From Chlorops oryzae (taxonomy: Eukaryota; Arthropoda; Insecta; Diptera; Chloropidae): a DNA stretch of 64,000 nt. This document shows, piece by piece, positions 43,817 through 55,700 of this stretch. The stretch is taken from NCBI GenBank assembly GCA_020466095.1, contig CM035806.1, positions 51,747,783 through 51,811,782 of the forward strand. The letters run 5' to 3'. The notes beneath the pieces were generated by a model. The model did not search any database. It worked only from the letters and a program-made list of their open reading frames with translations, and was not told the origin of the DNA. The position numbers were made by a program, and so were the translations under genes. How positions within the stretch are numbered: the stretch's first letter is position 1; every line of letters starts with the position of its first letter.

Positions 43817-44909
43817 TTATACCCAGCGTAAGCGGGGTATATTAGTTTTGTGCAAATCTTGTAACAGGGAGAACTAAGCTCCGGAGATATAGACATATAT
43901 ATATATAGAAATGATCAGGATCAAAAACTGAATCGATTTAGACATGTCCGTCCGTCTGTCCGTCCGTCCGTCTGTCCGTCTGTCCGTCCGTCCGTCCGTC
44001 CGTCTGTCCGTCCGTCCGTCTGTCCGTCCGTCCGTGGTCGGATCTCCTCCGAAACGGCTGGACCAATCAAGTCAAAATTTGGCACACAGGTATATCGGGA
44101 TCCGAGTATGATCCCAAGTAAAAATGGGAGACATCCGCCCACTGCCACGCCCACAAATGAATATAATAAGTTTTCAGTAAAATGCTTGTAACTTGCGAAC
44201 CACTCAACACATTCCATTGATATTTGGTGTACTAGTAAACTACGAAAGGGGAAATATCCTGGAAAAAAATGGACGCCGCCCTCCGTGAGCCACGCCCACA
44301 AATAAGCCCACAAATAAGGGCTTATCGTAACTTGTGAAGTAAAAGGCGTAGAAGCTTCAAATTCGCAACATAGGTTCAGCAAGGCGAATGAAAGGTGTAG
44401 GAAAAAAATTTATATAGCCCGCCCACTGCCACGCCCACAAATGGAGATTTTTCGTAACTTCCGAATTAATAGGCGTAGACGCTTCAAATTCGCAACATAG
44501 GTTGACCAAGGCGAATAAAAGGTGTAGGAAAAAATTTTATGTGGCTCGCCCACTACCACGCCCACAAATGAAGATTTTTCCTAACTTCCGAGTTAAAAGG
44601 CGTAGAAGCTTCAAAATTGCAACATAGGTTGACAAAGGCAAATGAAAGGTGTAGGAACAAAAATTTATGTAGCCCGCCCACTGCCACGCCCACAAATGGG
44701 GAATTTTCGTAACTTCCGAATTAATAGGCGTAGAAGCTTCAAACTCGCAACATAGGTCCACCAAGGCGAATGAAGGGTGTAGGGAAATAATTTATGTGGC
44801 CCTCCCACTGCCACGCCTATAAATAGAGAAGCAAAACATAGTGCGCTCATAACGTCGGGACGCTGGGTATTTCAAAGTCGGGCTTGACCGACTTTAGCTT
44901 TCTTACTTG
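43817..44909 (+). mobile_element. Hel-B: Helitron/Helentron-like element with 127-bp central repeats
   Basis: 5' hairpin TTATACCCAGC..GCGGGGTATA; an ATATATATATA tract; a (GTCCGTCY)n microsatellite of ~90 bp (43945-44035); then four to five tandem units of ~127 bp (GCCCACTGCCACGCCCACAA at 44421, 44548, 44676, 44803; earlier units at 44137 and 44287 are more diverged). The 3' side has CGCTGGGTATTTCAA (complement of the 5' end), hairpin GTCGGGCTTGACCGAC, and CTTTCTTACTTG. Same architecture as Hel-A and Hel-C but unrelated interior. Confidence 0.82.
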
Positions 44910-44954
44910 TTTTTTGTTTGTTTTGTTTTAGATATTTGACGTTCAAAACTAAGT

Positions 44955-45379
44955 ATCCCACCCAACATTTGGAAGACTGTTTTATGAGAAGATTCATTTA
45001 CGAGTCATTTTCGAGCCCTCTTGATGATTGAAAAGTGATCGATCACATGCACGATTAAAAGAAGATTGATTATGTAAGTTTTGCCATAACATACTAACAT
45101 ATATTTCCCATTTTTTCTATTTTTATTTTTATTCAGAAGACTTCATAATAATAGCAAATATGAGTCGTAGAAGACTCGAAAATAGTAACAAATATGACTC
45201 GGAAATGATAACAATTATGACTCCCCAAGAAGAGTCGCGGCTAGGGTTTCAATTTCTCTCGACAAAAGTACCATTTTTGATCAGAAAACGAGCGCATATT
45301 TGATCATTTTAATCAGAAAAGCGACTCGAAAAGGACTCGCTTTTGATCAAAAATTCCAAAAAAAAATTCGAGGTGGGAT
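44955..45379. repeat. possible TIR element, ATCCCACC ends
   Basis: ATCCCACC at the left and GGTGGGAT at the right, with GAGTC and TGATCA words inverted within. The terminal repeat is short, so this is tentative. Confidence 0.4.
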
Positions 45380-47416
45380 GTAGCCTACATTGTCGCTGTT
45401 ACATTGGCATAACTGTTAAATCCCACATCCTTGTTGACGTGTTTCCGAAACCACAAAACACATTTCGCCGCGCGTTAAAATCTGATGAATACGGTGGAAA
45501 TGGGCAAAAATGGAGCATATGAACTCAACGCTTGTTAGACATTCCATTAATTTGAGCCAGCATTAGCTCTGCTAAGCTCTTTCTCCGCTCAGGGCTCACT
45601 GTGTAGTCAAATAATTATGTGCATATGGACTTCAAAGCTGTACAGTCAGCCACAGGGTAATGCACGCAATCATGTTACGCTTCCTGCCAACCATTTTGGT
45701 TTTTATTTTTTTTTGCAAAAGCTCTTATCGCAAAGTCCTCGAATGTGGAATGCTGGTCTTGTTTTTCGTGTGCACATTTAGCAACTTTTTCTTTGCTCTT
45801 TTCTCTTTGGGTTGTCTGTGTGTCCTGCACTAATTTTACGCCATGGCTTCAAGCGCTGTAGACCGCCAATTAGCTTACGTTTAAGAGTGTTTTTAGGTAG
45901 TGTCTCTTCAAAAATCAACAAAACTTTAGAATCCCTTTCAGGGGGCCGATTGCCTTTCTGAGTCGGCAAGACCCGTTGGTTGCGGGTTTTCCATTCGAGT
46001 CCTTTTCTGACAATAGTTCGAATTCGCTAGTAGACGAAAAACAATTTTTGCAAAAAAAAAGAGAAAAATAATGATAGCTTTTTAATTCACAAAGTGGAAA
46101 TTATTTTCCATACTCTTCCTTTTGTCCTTGAAAATCCCACATCATATGCATTCGAGGCATTCCAATTTCAATTTACCTGCATGTGTCGTTACTTGACTGT
46201 CATTTTGGAGAAAAGCTGATGGAAAAGAAGGAGAGATGGAGATAGAGATCGGCTTAAAAATAAAACGTCGCAAGCTAACATTTTCTTTGATGAAAACCAC
46301 AAGGAAATTGAAATAGAAAAAGAAAATGAAATGAAAAAAATGAAAGAAATAAAAAAAAAAGGAAAACAAACTTTCTTGCTCTTCTATTAACCCTAACCCT
46401 TTGAACTGTGTTTATCTTCGAGAAATTGAATTCTTAGTATAGGACTTGGAGTGGAAGAAAAGTACTTTTCTACGTTCAACGATGACTGATGAGGCTTTGG
46501 TTATTGGAAAACTACATTTCCTCTCACAATTTTTCACTTTCCACATCTCATTCGCCTCTTCACATTTGTATTGCTTAGTAACGATTTGGAATGGTTTGAA
46601 AGGCCTTTCGATATTGTCATTTTATTGGATGATGTCACAAGAAACGACACACCAGAGTGCCAATTCAAAAAAAGTCATTACGAGCCCTTTTTAGACCATT
46701 TTCTTATGGGCTTTGATAGACAATCGAATTGTTTCGCATTTATTGCAATGTTTATACTCTCTCATTCTTTCCGTTTTTTTGCTCAACTATGAGTTTTTTT
46801 TTTGCTTTTTTTTTTTTTTCAAGTAAGCAGGGTAAGTAAAAGTGCAAATTGAAATATTATCACAAACCCATTCGAATCGCTTAAACATAATTAAAAAAAG
46901 AAAAAATCCTATTGGCATGTAAGCCACAAACTCTGCACTAAAGAAAACATGAAAAAAGAATTGCTCTTTTTTTATTCTAAAAGTATCCAAACATTTTTGG
47001 GAAATTGTCAAAAAACTTTGAATAAGTATAACGGAAACTTCAAAAACACTAAATAACAATTTCGAACCTCCCATTAAATCGTTTCCGAGGATAGCTCTAG
47101 CCCTCTAAACGACCTCTGAGCCTTGATAGAATGAATACGAATCATGCCGTCTCTGGTCCGGCCGTCTTCGATTTTCAATACTCTTTTTCCCCACTGTTGC
47201 ATTTATGCAGGTAAAGTATATATGTATGATTATCTTTTCGTGCGTGGAGTAATAAAAGACGTTTGTCTGTCTTCATATACAAGCTCCATCAAAAGAGATT
47301 CTCTATGGGCTAGATTTTCTGATTTAAAGTTCGATGTAATAATCACTTTGCTTACTATTCCTCCTCTTGAGAAACGATATCTCCTTTCGTATTCGCAAGA
47401 CCATTGTAGAAGAAAA
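45380..47416. other. intergenic, nothing identified
   Basis: Homopolymer-rich; no ORF with a recognisable domain. Confidence 0.4.
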
Positions 47417-47797
47417 CAAGTAAGGGTGTTATATTCAGGCGAGCCTAATAATAAAATACTCGACACAGACACATATGTTACCTTAAATAGTTTTTCAAAA
47501 ACACGTCCAAAAAGCAGAACCATTAAGAAAGATTTTTCTCGAAATTTTAAGGCCATAAGGAGCTCTTACTCATGTCCCCGTGAACACTCATACCATATAT
47601 CGTCAAGTTAGATCGACTCCTTCGATAAGATAACTGTTTACAGACATACGGATAGACGGACGGCAAGATGGACTGAGGGATCGAATCTACTGGTGACGCT
47701 GATCAATTCTATATATATTTTGTATGGTCTATCTCGACTGGTTCTGGGCGTTACACACAAACGCAGTATACCCTCGACACAGAGTGTGTCGGTTGTA
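47417..47797 (-). mobile_element. Hel-A, internally deleted copy
   Basis: CAAGTAAGGGTGTTATATTC + hairpin GGCGAGCCTAATAA at the left, core and 5' end GAGTGTGTCGGTTGTAA at the right. The GTGGGCGTGGC body is missing. Confidence 0.75.
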
Positions 47798-47816
47798 AAA
47801 AAAATATATGTATATA

Positions 47817-48020
47817 TGGGCATTTCCAAACGGACGTGACACTTTAATGAGCAATTTTAAGTCCCGAATTCAAGTATGCGGTAAATAGTGCTTTTGCTTC
47901 TCAATACTTTCGTGCAGCTTATGCGGACTTTTATATTTTGTCAAAGTTTCTATGCAGTCCCGAATGGCAATCAGCTATATACGGACGCGACAAAAAGTTT
48001 ATTTTTTCTGGAAATGCCCA
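47817..48020. mobile_element. 204-bp MITE, TGGGCATTTCCA ends
   Basis: TGGGCATTTCCA at the left and TGGAAATGCCCA at the right with TA on both sides; inner similarity ACGGACGTGACA against its inverted partner ACGGACGCGACA. Confidence 0.75.
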
Positions 48021-49116
48021 TATTTATAAAATATATATTAGTTAATAGAGAAAACTTTCATATGAAATACTCATTGAACCCATTATAGTCAAAAGGATTT
48101 GCAATAGTCCTGCGCAATTTCCGTACTTCTCTTCCATCTTCTAATGCAACGAAAAAGAAAAGCAGTAAAGACGATTTTATGGTTTTACAATTCAATTCGC
48201 CTTTTATTAATATTTGCTCTTTTTAGCTTTCTTGTCTTTTTATCTTTTTTTGTTTCGTATTTTTTTTTATTTTCTGTTTTGACGAGCCTTCAAAAGGTTC
48301 GATATTCGATGAGAGCGGCAGAAAGGCTGAATATCAATCCTTGAATCAATTCGATTTTAAAGAAAGAAAATTGATATCGCTTTTTCGCATGGATTACCTT
48401 CATTACGTGGAGTTCGACATTCATTTACGTCGCTTTGTATTGGGATGACTAACCAAAGAGCGATTCCAATCTAAACGATCCAGCTTTACATTTTAAACCG
48501 AGCTAAGAATTGCTGCAAAGGACACTTAAATGAGTTTTCGAGTAGCCTCTTGGAGAGGCAATTCCGAATGAGTTTGCTGGCGATAAATCTTTGGTACTTA
48601 AATAACATGCAAGCCACTTGGAGGAGTGAGTGTGTGAGTGCGTGCGTGCGTGTGTGTGCGTGTGTGTGCGTGTGTGTGTGTGCGTGTGTGGCTTTCGCGT
48701 GTTCATAGAAAGACGACTCGAAACGAGATGTATGATCGAAGGAGTGGAAGAGTAAGTGGATTTGTCCTTCTACCAAACAAACCTCAAGAGCTCGTTAATA
48801 GTGTGAATCGTTTGCTTAGGCTCGATTTGTTTGAGAATTTCGGTTTCTATAGACTAAAAACTTCAACGTACGTACTATTAGCAAAAGCAGATACACACAC
48901 GCGGGAGCGGAGGGAGCGTTCCTTTGTGTTGGCGACGACGTGTAATTCTCGTAAATAACAACGTCCCAATTTAAGAGCCAAACATCCATAGCGTTATTGT
49001 GTATCTCTTTCGCATCCTTATGAATGGTACGAGTTACGAATTTCGGTTTTCAAATCTTAGTCGTGTATCCGGTAGAAATGTTCACCGTGGCGAAATTATA
49101 TCACATCCAAATGAAA
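48021..49116. other. intergenic; (GT/GC)n microsatellite
   Basis: A GTGTGTGC-type repeat spans 48627-48690. No gene recognised. Confidence 0.5.
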
Positions 49117-49734
49117 CAAGTAAGGGTGTTACAGTCAGGCGAGCCTGCCAATAAAATACCCGACACAGACACATATCTTTAATAGTTTTTCAAAAACACG
49201 TCCAAAAAGCAGAAACATTAAGAAAGAATTTTCTAGACATTTTTAAGGCTATAAGGGGCCCTATATACCGAATTTTGTCCAATATCCCTATGAAAACCAC
49301 CCCTTTGCCACGCCCAATTTTCCAAATTTTTTGAATTCGAATCGGAGGCTTAAATATATGTTCAAATTCCAAATTTCATTCAAATTGTTCGAAAAAGTCC
49401 GATTTTTGGGGGCAGTTTTGGGATTTTTGTGACAGACCCTAGTACTGGAGGTACCCCTAAAAATGTTCCGATCGGGTCCATTCTTCATCTTACTTATTTC
49501 CCTGCCAACACGCATACTAAATTTCATCAAGATCGCTTAAATCCTTCGATAAGAAAGCTGTATACACACAGACAGACGAACAGACGGACAGACAGACGGA
49601 AATGGTTACATCGAATCTACTGGTGACGCTGAACATTTCTATATACATATATTTATTTATGATCTATATCGACTGGTTCAGGGTATAACAAACGAACGCA
49701 ATATTCCCTCGACACAGAGTGTGTCGGGTATAAA
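49117..49734 (-). mobile_element. Hel-A, copy in minus orientation
   Basis: CAAGTAAGGGTGTTACAGTC with hairpin GTCAGGCGAGCCTGCC at the left; one GCCACGCCCAATTTTC unit; (GACR)n core at 49568-49600; 5' end GTGTGTCGGGTATAA at the right. Confidence 0.82.
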
Positions 49735-50569
49735 AATAGGGATTTCCAAATGTGCTGCTCATTGTTGTTGTTGTTTTTTTTTTTTTTTTTTTATAATACA
49801 GCCTGCAAACATGCCATCAGTTTGTCACCGATAGAATGAATTCCGCATGGGTTGTTTGGAATTTTGCAGTTATTGTAGACCAAATCCAGTGGAGCATAAA
49901 TACTTAGTCTTAGGTCTGTTTATATTTACACAGTCAGAACGTTGGCGGTATTGTGGTCGAAAAGCCAGTCGTCGTGTGCGTAATAAGGAAACTGCTTTAA
50001 TGCGAAATTGTATTTTGGAACGATTTACACTGGGGAACTGTATAAGCGTCCAAGGTTGGTCGTAAGGTTGCCAATTCCAATGGTTTTCAATTCTTAAGGG
50101 CTCTACGCTCTCAAATGGGCAATGTGAAGTTAGCAAAATTGCTCCTACTCACTTTTAGTAACTAAATCTCATGAGATGGTCAAAAAAGAAGTTTTCCAGT
50201 AGGTACCGACCCTTCAGTTTTTCTTCAGTTTTATTAAAAATGAGTTTCTTTTTAGTTCATCTTTCTATCTCAATTGGCTGTTGAGATATTCAGTTTTGAA
50301 AAAAGACTAACTAAAATACGATTTTCGAGGATATTTAAAGGACTATTCAAAATAGAAACCTAAAAAGTAGTCTAAGGTGTTTTTAGACGGAACCTATTGA
50401 AAAATCAATAAAAGTTTAAACTTCCTTGCAGCGTGCCGAAACCCGCCTAACCCTTTAGAATTTCGACGGTCCCCGTCCGTGTCCGCTCTGGAAAAAAAAA
50501 AAAAAACAATCAGCATTTTGCACTTTGCTCACATAGCATCTGATTATAGGCCACTATGCAATGAATTTA
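49735..50569. other. intergenic, nothing identified
   Basis: A TTG repeat followed by a T run lies at 49764-49794. A 72-codon frame at 49847-50065 shows no known domain. Confidence 0.4.
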
Positions 50570-50713
50570 CAGTAACCTCTCTGCTTGTGGACACTCCTCT
50601 TAAGCGGGAACTTTTCCTGTTTCTCAAATTAATATTTCCCACTTAAACGGACACCTCTGTTAACCGGACATATTTTTCGAACTCGTAGGTGTCCGCTGAA
50701 ATGAGAGTTCACT
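50570..50713. mobile_element. pogo-like MITE, CAGTAACCTCTC end
   Basis: CAGTAACCTCTC...GTGGACACTCC at the left and GGTGTCCGCTG...GAGAGTTCACT at the right, TA on both sides. The arms match imperfectly. Such 'CTCTC..GGACAC' ends recur in insect pogo MITEs. Confidence 0.55.
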
Positions 50714-50841
50714 TAACTATCCTTTTTGTACTTATTGATAAAATTAATGTTTTGAGTCATACGTATGTCTCTGTTTTAGGAAGGTTCATATTTTTGAATT
50801 TCGATTTGATAAAAATATTTTAAAAATTTTCTTAATTATAT

Positions 50842-51426
50842 CCCGGCTGGAAATTCTACCTCGGCGCTAGCTAGGTCCTAGCTAGTTTATATCTTGGGCG
50901 TAGCTAGTAAAGTCTAGCTAGCGCCTTCCTAGTTTGCTAATGCTTCGGCTAGCTAGCGTCCGCCTAGTGATTTCTAGCTTGCGCCTAGATCATATGTCAA
51001 TCAGTTTGTTTTACATAAAGATTTATTTTCACGTCCCCTTGACGGGCTATTGGTTATGGTTCTCACCTAGTTCGCACCTCGTTGGTAACGAAATCGCCTC
51101 AGCGCAAAGCTGACGCTCTACACACAAAGTGCACCCTTTATATTTCTACGAATTTAAACTAAGTGAGAATTATAAAAAAAAGTTTTGTCTCAAATTTTCT
51201 CTTTGGGTTCTATATAAAGTCGGGCAAATCTAGCTAGGCTAGAGATTTCTATCCTAGAGAACCTAGAGAAAACCAGCTAGGCCCTGTCTAGATTAATCTA
51301 GTTATGGCCTCTATAGGGGCGGTTCTGGCTAGGCGATAGCTAGCGCAAGGCTAGATTTATCTTGTCGGGAAAATGCAGCTAGGCCCTAGCTAGCAACTAG
51401 ATTTCTCTAGGCAATTTTTTGCCGGG
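50842..51426. mobile_element. TIR element extremely rich in CTAG motifs
   Basis: CCCGGCTGGAAATTC at the left and AATTTTTTGCCGGG at the right. Both arms contain dense CTAGCTAG and GCCTAG words (more than 20 CTAG in under 350 bp of arm sequence), while the middle 200 bp is free of them. No ORF. Confidence 0.7.
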
Positions 51427-52593
51427 TACTTTCAATTGATTTGCCTGAATTTTACATACTTTACTATATGTGGGTACATCGTAAGTTTCCTCAAAAATTT
51501 TGTTTCAATACTATTTCGTTCGTTTTTATTTGCTCTTGTTTTTGTGATATTGTTATGGGCCAACCCTCATCAGCTGGATTCGGCCGTGTTCTTTTCTCTT
51601 TTTTCGTACACGTGGTGATGGTGGACGCCATTCGTATGAAAAGTATGATTCAATTAAATTTTGTGAGTTAGATAGCCTGATGAAAAGTTCTGCAGTTTCG
51701 GTCATAAAATGTCAAAAAGTTTTATAGTCCTTTGCAAGGACCCCATTTCTACTTTTAGCTGCATACCACAAGCTGTCAATACTTTGTTTGCTATTTGGCA
51801 TTTTCCTTTTTACTTTGCTCGAAAATTCAACATTAAAATGTGCCATACGACAGAAAAGTTTGTCATGTCTACCTTCGTATAAAAAGTTTTTTTCCGGAGA
51901 TATATAATCGTGACCTTAGAAACTTTAAAATTGGCCAGAACTATCGTGCGATGTCATGTTTTCGTTCGGGCAGGAATTATTTGTTTCTTGTTTTTCTTCA
52001 AGTTAATCATAGAGATAAAAGGATGTTTCCGTGTAAAAAAAGGATTGTTTTATTAAAAAAAATAAATAAATAAATAAAAATTATTAAAATTAGAATAGGA
52101 TTCCTGGTAATTTTTCTGACAGCAGCGAGATTAAAAATCGAAGGATCGATTTTGATTATATGCAAAACTTTTTTTATTTCTACCTATAGATATTAAGTCG
52201 TTTTTTTCTCGAATATGTATGCAGTAAGATGCAAAAGTTTTCGTTCATCTTTATGTGAATGCCTCTGTGCCGCAGTTGGCTGAGATGCCAATTTACGAAA
52301 TGAGAGGAGCTGGGTTCGACTTCCAGCTCAGGTCCTTGGATGTTGTTTAGTTTTTCGGTTTTTCTCTTTGGTTTACCATTTTTCGTGGTATCACAAAAGG
52401 CCCACACTAACCTAACCTAGCCTACAATTGCTAACCTAATGACAATTTCCTAACGAGCTTCGAGCTAAAGAGATTCCACTGTATTCGATATTCGGAAAAA
52501 TTTTATATTAAAACGTACAGTAAGTCAATAAAGTAAGTATGCACTGCAAAAATGTTTTATGATTCTTTTATGATTTTATGTTTATGTTTTAAA
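51427..52593. other. intergenic; tRNA-derived SINE relic at 52264
   Basis: At 52264-52335 (plus) there is a tRNA-like head with A-box TGCCGCAGTTGG and a fully paired T arm GCTGGGTTCGACTTCCAGC. The tail ends in CCTAACCTAACC at about 52410. The rest shows nothing. Confidence 0.5.
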
Positions 52594-52777
52594 ACAAGTA
52601 AAGAAGTTTACATCGGCAAAGCCGATTGCACACATACCTTTTCCTCAGCCTGAAATATGTTAAAACATTACCTTAACAAAAATTCCTGCCGTTTTCGTTG
52701 TTCTAGCTTGGATATCTATTTATAACTTATCTGTACTTCGACTTAGCTTCTAAAACTCGAGAATATTATAAAGCACA
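52594..52777 (-). mobile_element. Hel-C 3' terminus at the edge of the satellite array
   Basis: CAAGTAAAGAAGTTTACATC, hairpin ATCGGCAAAGCCGAT, then the unique segment TACCTTTTCCTCAGCC... and CTTGGATATCTATTTATAAC, collinear with the short Hel-C at 6577-6770. The first satellite monomer follows without a break, as in the short copy. Confidence 0.85.
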
Positions 52778-55700
52778 AAATTTTCGCGGATGGTGAGCAT
52801 GGTCAAGTTTTAACCGTTAGAGGACATTTTGTCTAGCTGCGAAATCATCAATTCCAAATAGTGAAAATCAAATTTTCGCAAATTTCGCGAATGGTGGTCT
52901 TGATCAAATTTTAACCCTTAGCGGACATTTTGTTTAGCTGCGAAATACTCTATTCAAAACTGTGAAAATCAAATTTTCGCGAATTTCGCGAATGGTGGTC
53001 ATGTCCAAATTTTAACCCTTAGAGGACATTTTGTTTAGCTGCGAAATACTCAATTCAAAATAGTGAAAATCAAATTTTTGCGAATTTCGCGAATGGTGGT
53101 CATGGCCAAATTTTAACCCTTAGAGGTAATTTTGTCTAGCAGCGAAATACTCAATTCAAACTAGTGAAAATCAAATTTTTGCGAATTTCGCGAATGATGG
53201 TATTGATCAAATTTTAACCCTTAGAGGACATTTTGTTTAGCTGCGAAATACTCAATTCAAAACTGTGAAAATCAAATTTTCGCGAATTTCGCGGATGGTG
53301 GTCTTGATCAAATTTTAACCCTTAGAGGACATTTTGTTTAGCTGCGAAATACTCAATTCAAAATAGTGAAAATCAAATTTTTGCGAATTTCGCGAATGGT
53401 GGTCATGGCCAAATTTTAACCCTTAGAGGTAATTTTGTCTAGCAGCGAAATACTCAATTCAAACTAGTGAAAATCAAATTTTTGCGAATTTCGCGAATGA
53501 TGGTATTGATCAAATTTTAACCCTTAGAGGACATTTTGTTTAGCTGCGAAATACTCAATTCAAAACTGTGAAAATCAAATTTTCGCGAATTTCGCGGATG
53601 GTGGTCTTTATCAAATTTTAACCCTTAGAGGACATTTTGTTTAGCTGCGAAATACTCAATTCAAAATAGTGAAAATCAAATTTTCGCGAATTTCGCGGAT
53701 GGTGGTCTTTATCAAATTTTAACCCTTAGAGGACATTTTGTTTAGCTGCGAAATACTCAATTCAAAACTGTGAAAATCAAATTTTCGCGAATTTCGCGGA
53801 TGGTGGTCTTTATCAAATTTTAACCCTTAGAGGACATTTTGTTTAGCTGCGAAATACTCAATTCAAAACTGTGAAAATCAAATTTTTGCGAATTTCGCGA
53901 ATGGTGGTCATGGCCAAATTTTAACCCTTAGAGGTAATTTTGTCTAGCAGCGAAATACTCAATTCAAAATAGTGAAAATCAAATTTTCGCGAATTTCGCG
54001 GATGGTGGTCTTTATCAAATTTTAACCCTTAGAGGACATTTTGTTTAGCTGCGAAATACTCAATTCAAAACTGTGAAAATCAAATTTTCGCGAATTTCGC
54101 GGATGGTGGTCTTTATCAAATTTTAACCCTTAGAGGACATTTTGTTTAGCTGCGAAATACTCAATTCAAAACTGTGAAAATCAAATTTTTGCGAATTTCG
54201 CGAATGGTGGTCATGGCCAAATTTTAACCCTTAGAGGTAATTTTGTCTAGCAGCGAAATACTCAATTCAAAATAGTGAAAATCAAATTTTCGCGAATTTC
54301 GCGGATGGTGGTCTTTATCAAATTTTAACCCTTAGAGGACATTTTGTTTAGCTGCGAAATACTCAATTCAAAACTGTGAAAATCAAATTTTTGCGAATTT
54401 CGCGAATGGTGGTCTTGATCAAATTTTAACCCTTAGAGGACATTTTGTTTAGCTGCGAAATACTCAATTCAAAATAGTGAAAATCAAATTTTCGCGAATT
54501 TCGCGGATGGTGGTCTTTATCAAATTTTAACCCTTAGAGGACATTTTGTTTAGCTGCGAAATACTCAATTCAAAATAGTGAAAATCAAATTTTCGCGAAT
54601 TTCGCGGATGGTGGTCTTTATCAAATTTTAACCCTTAGAGGACATTTTGTTTAGCTGCGAAATACTCAATTCAAAATGTGAAAATCAAATTTTCGCGAAT
54701 TTCGCGGATGGTGGTCTTTATCAAATTTTAACCCTTAGAGGACATTTTGTTTAGCTGCGAAATACTCAATTCAAAACTGTGAAAATCAAATTTTTGCGAA
54801 TTTCGCGAATGGTGGTCATGGCCAAATTTTAACCCTTAGAGGTAATTTTGTCTAGCAGCGAAATACTCAATTCAAACTAGTGAAAATCAAATTTTTGCGA
54901 ATTTCGCGGATGGTGGTCTTGATCAAATTTTAACCCTTAGAGGACATTTTGTTTAGCTGCGAAATACTCAATTCAAAATAGTGAAAATCAAATTTTCGCG
55001 AATTTCGCGGATGGTGGTCTTTATCAAATTTTAACCCTTAGAGGACATTTTGTTTAGCTGCGAAATACTCAATTCAAAACTGTGAAAATCAAATTTTCGC
55101 GAATTTCGCGGATGGTGGTCTTTATCAAATTTTAACCCTTAGAGGACATTTTGTTTAGCTGCGAAATACTCAATTCAAAACTGTGAAAATCAAATTTTTG
55201 CGAATTTCGCGAATGGTGGTCATGGCCAAATTTTAACCCTTAGAGGTAATTTTGTCTAGCAGCGAAATACTCAATTCAAACTAGTGAAAATCAAATTTTC
55301 GCGAATTTCGCGGATGGTGGTCTTTATCAAATTTTAACCCTTAGAGGACATTTTGTTTAGCTGCGAAATACTCAATTCAAAACTGTGAAAATCAAATTTT
55401 CGCGAATTTCGCGGATGGTGGTCTTTATCAAATTTTAACCCTTAGAGGACATTTTGTTTAGCTGCGAAATACTCAATTCAAAATAGTGAAAATCAAATTT
55501 TCGCGAATTTCGCGGATGGTGGTCTTTATCAAATTTTAACCCTTAGAGGACATTTTGTTTAGCTGCGAAATACTCAATTCAAAACTGTGAAAATCAAATT
55601 TTCGCGAATTTCGCGGATGGTGGTCTTTATCAAATTTTAACCCTTAGAGGACATTTTGTTTAGCTGCGAAATACTCAATTCAAACTGTGAAAATCAAATT

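Noticed and set aside
43921..44850. Cys/Trp/Pro-rich frames on the minus strand
   Set aside because: They lie within the tandem repeats and (GTCY)n core of Hel-B and repeat with the units; not genes.
14183..52335. Functional tRNA genes at the B-box sequences (14183, 26041, 26355, 26878, 38200, 52264)
   Set aside because: Acceptor stems do not pair and several lack a proper anticodon stem; better explained as SINE heads or relics.
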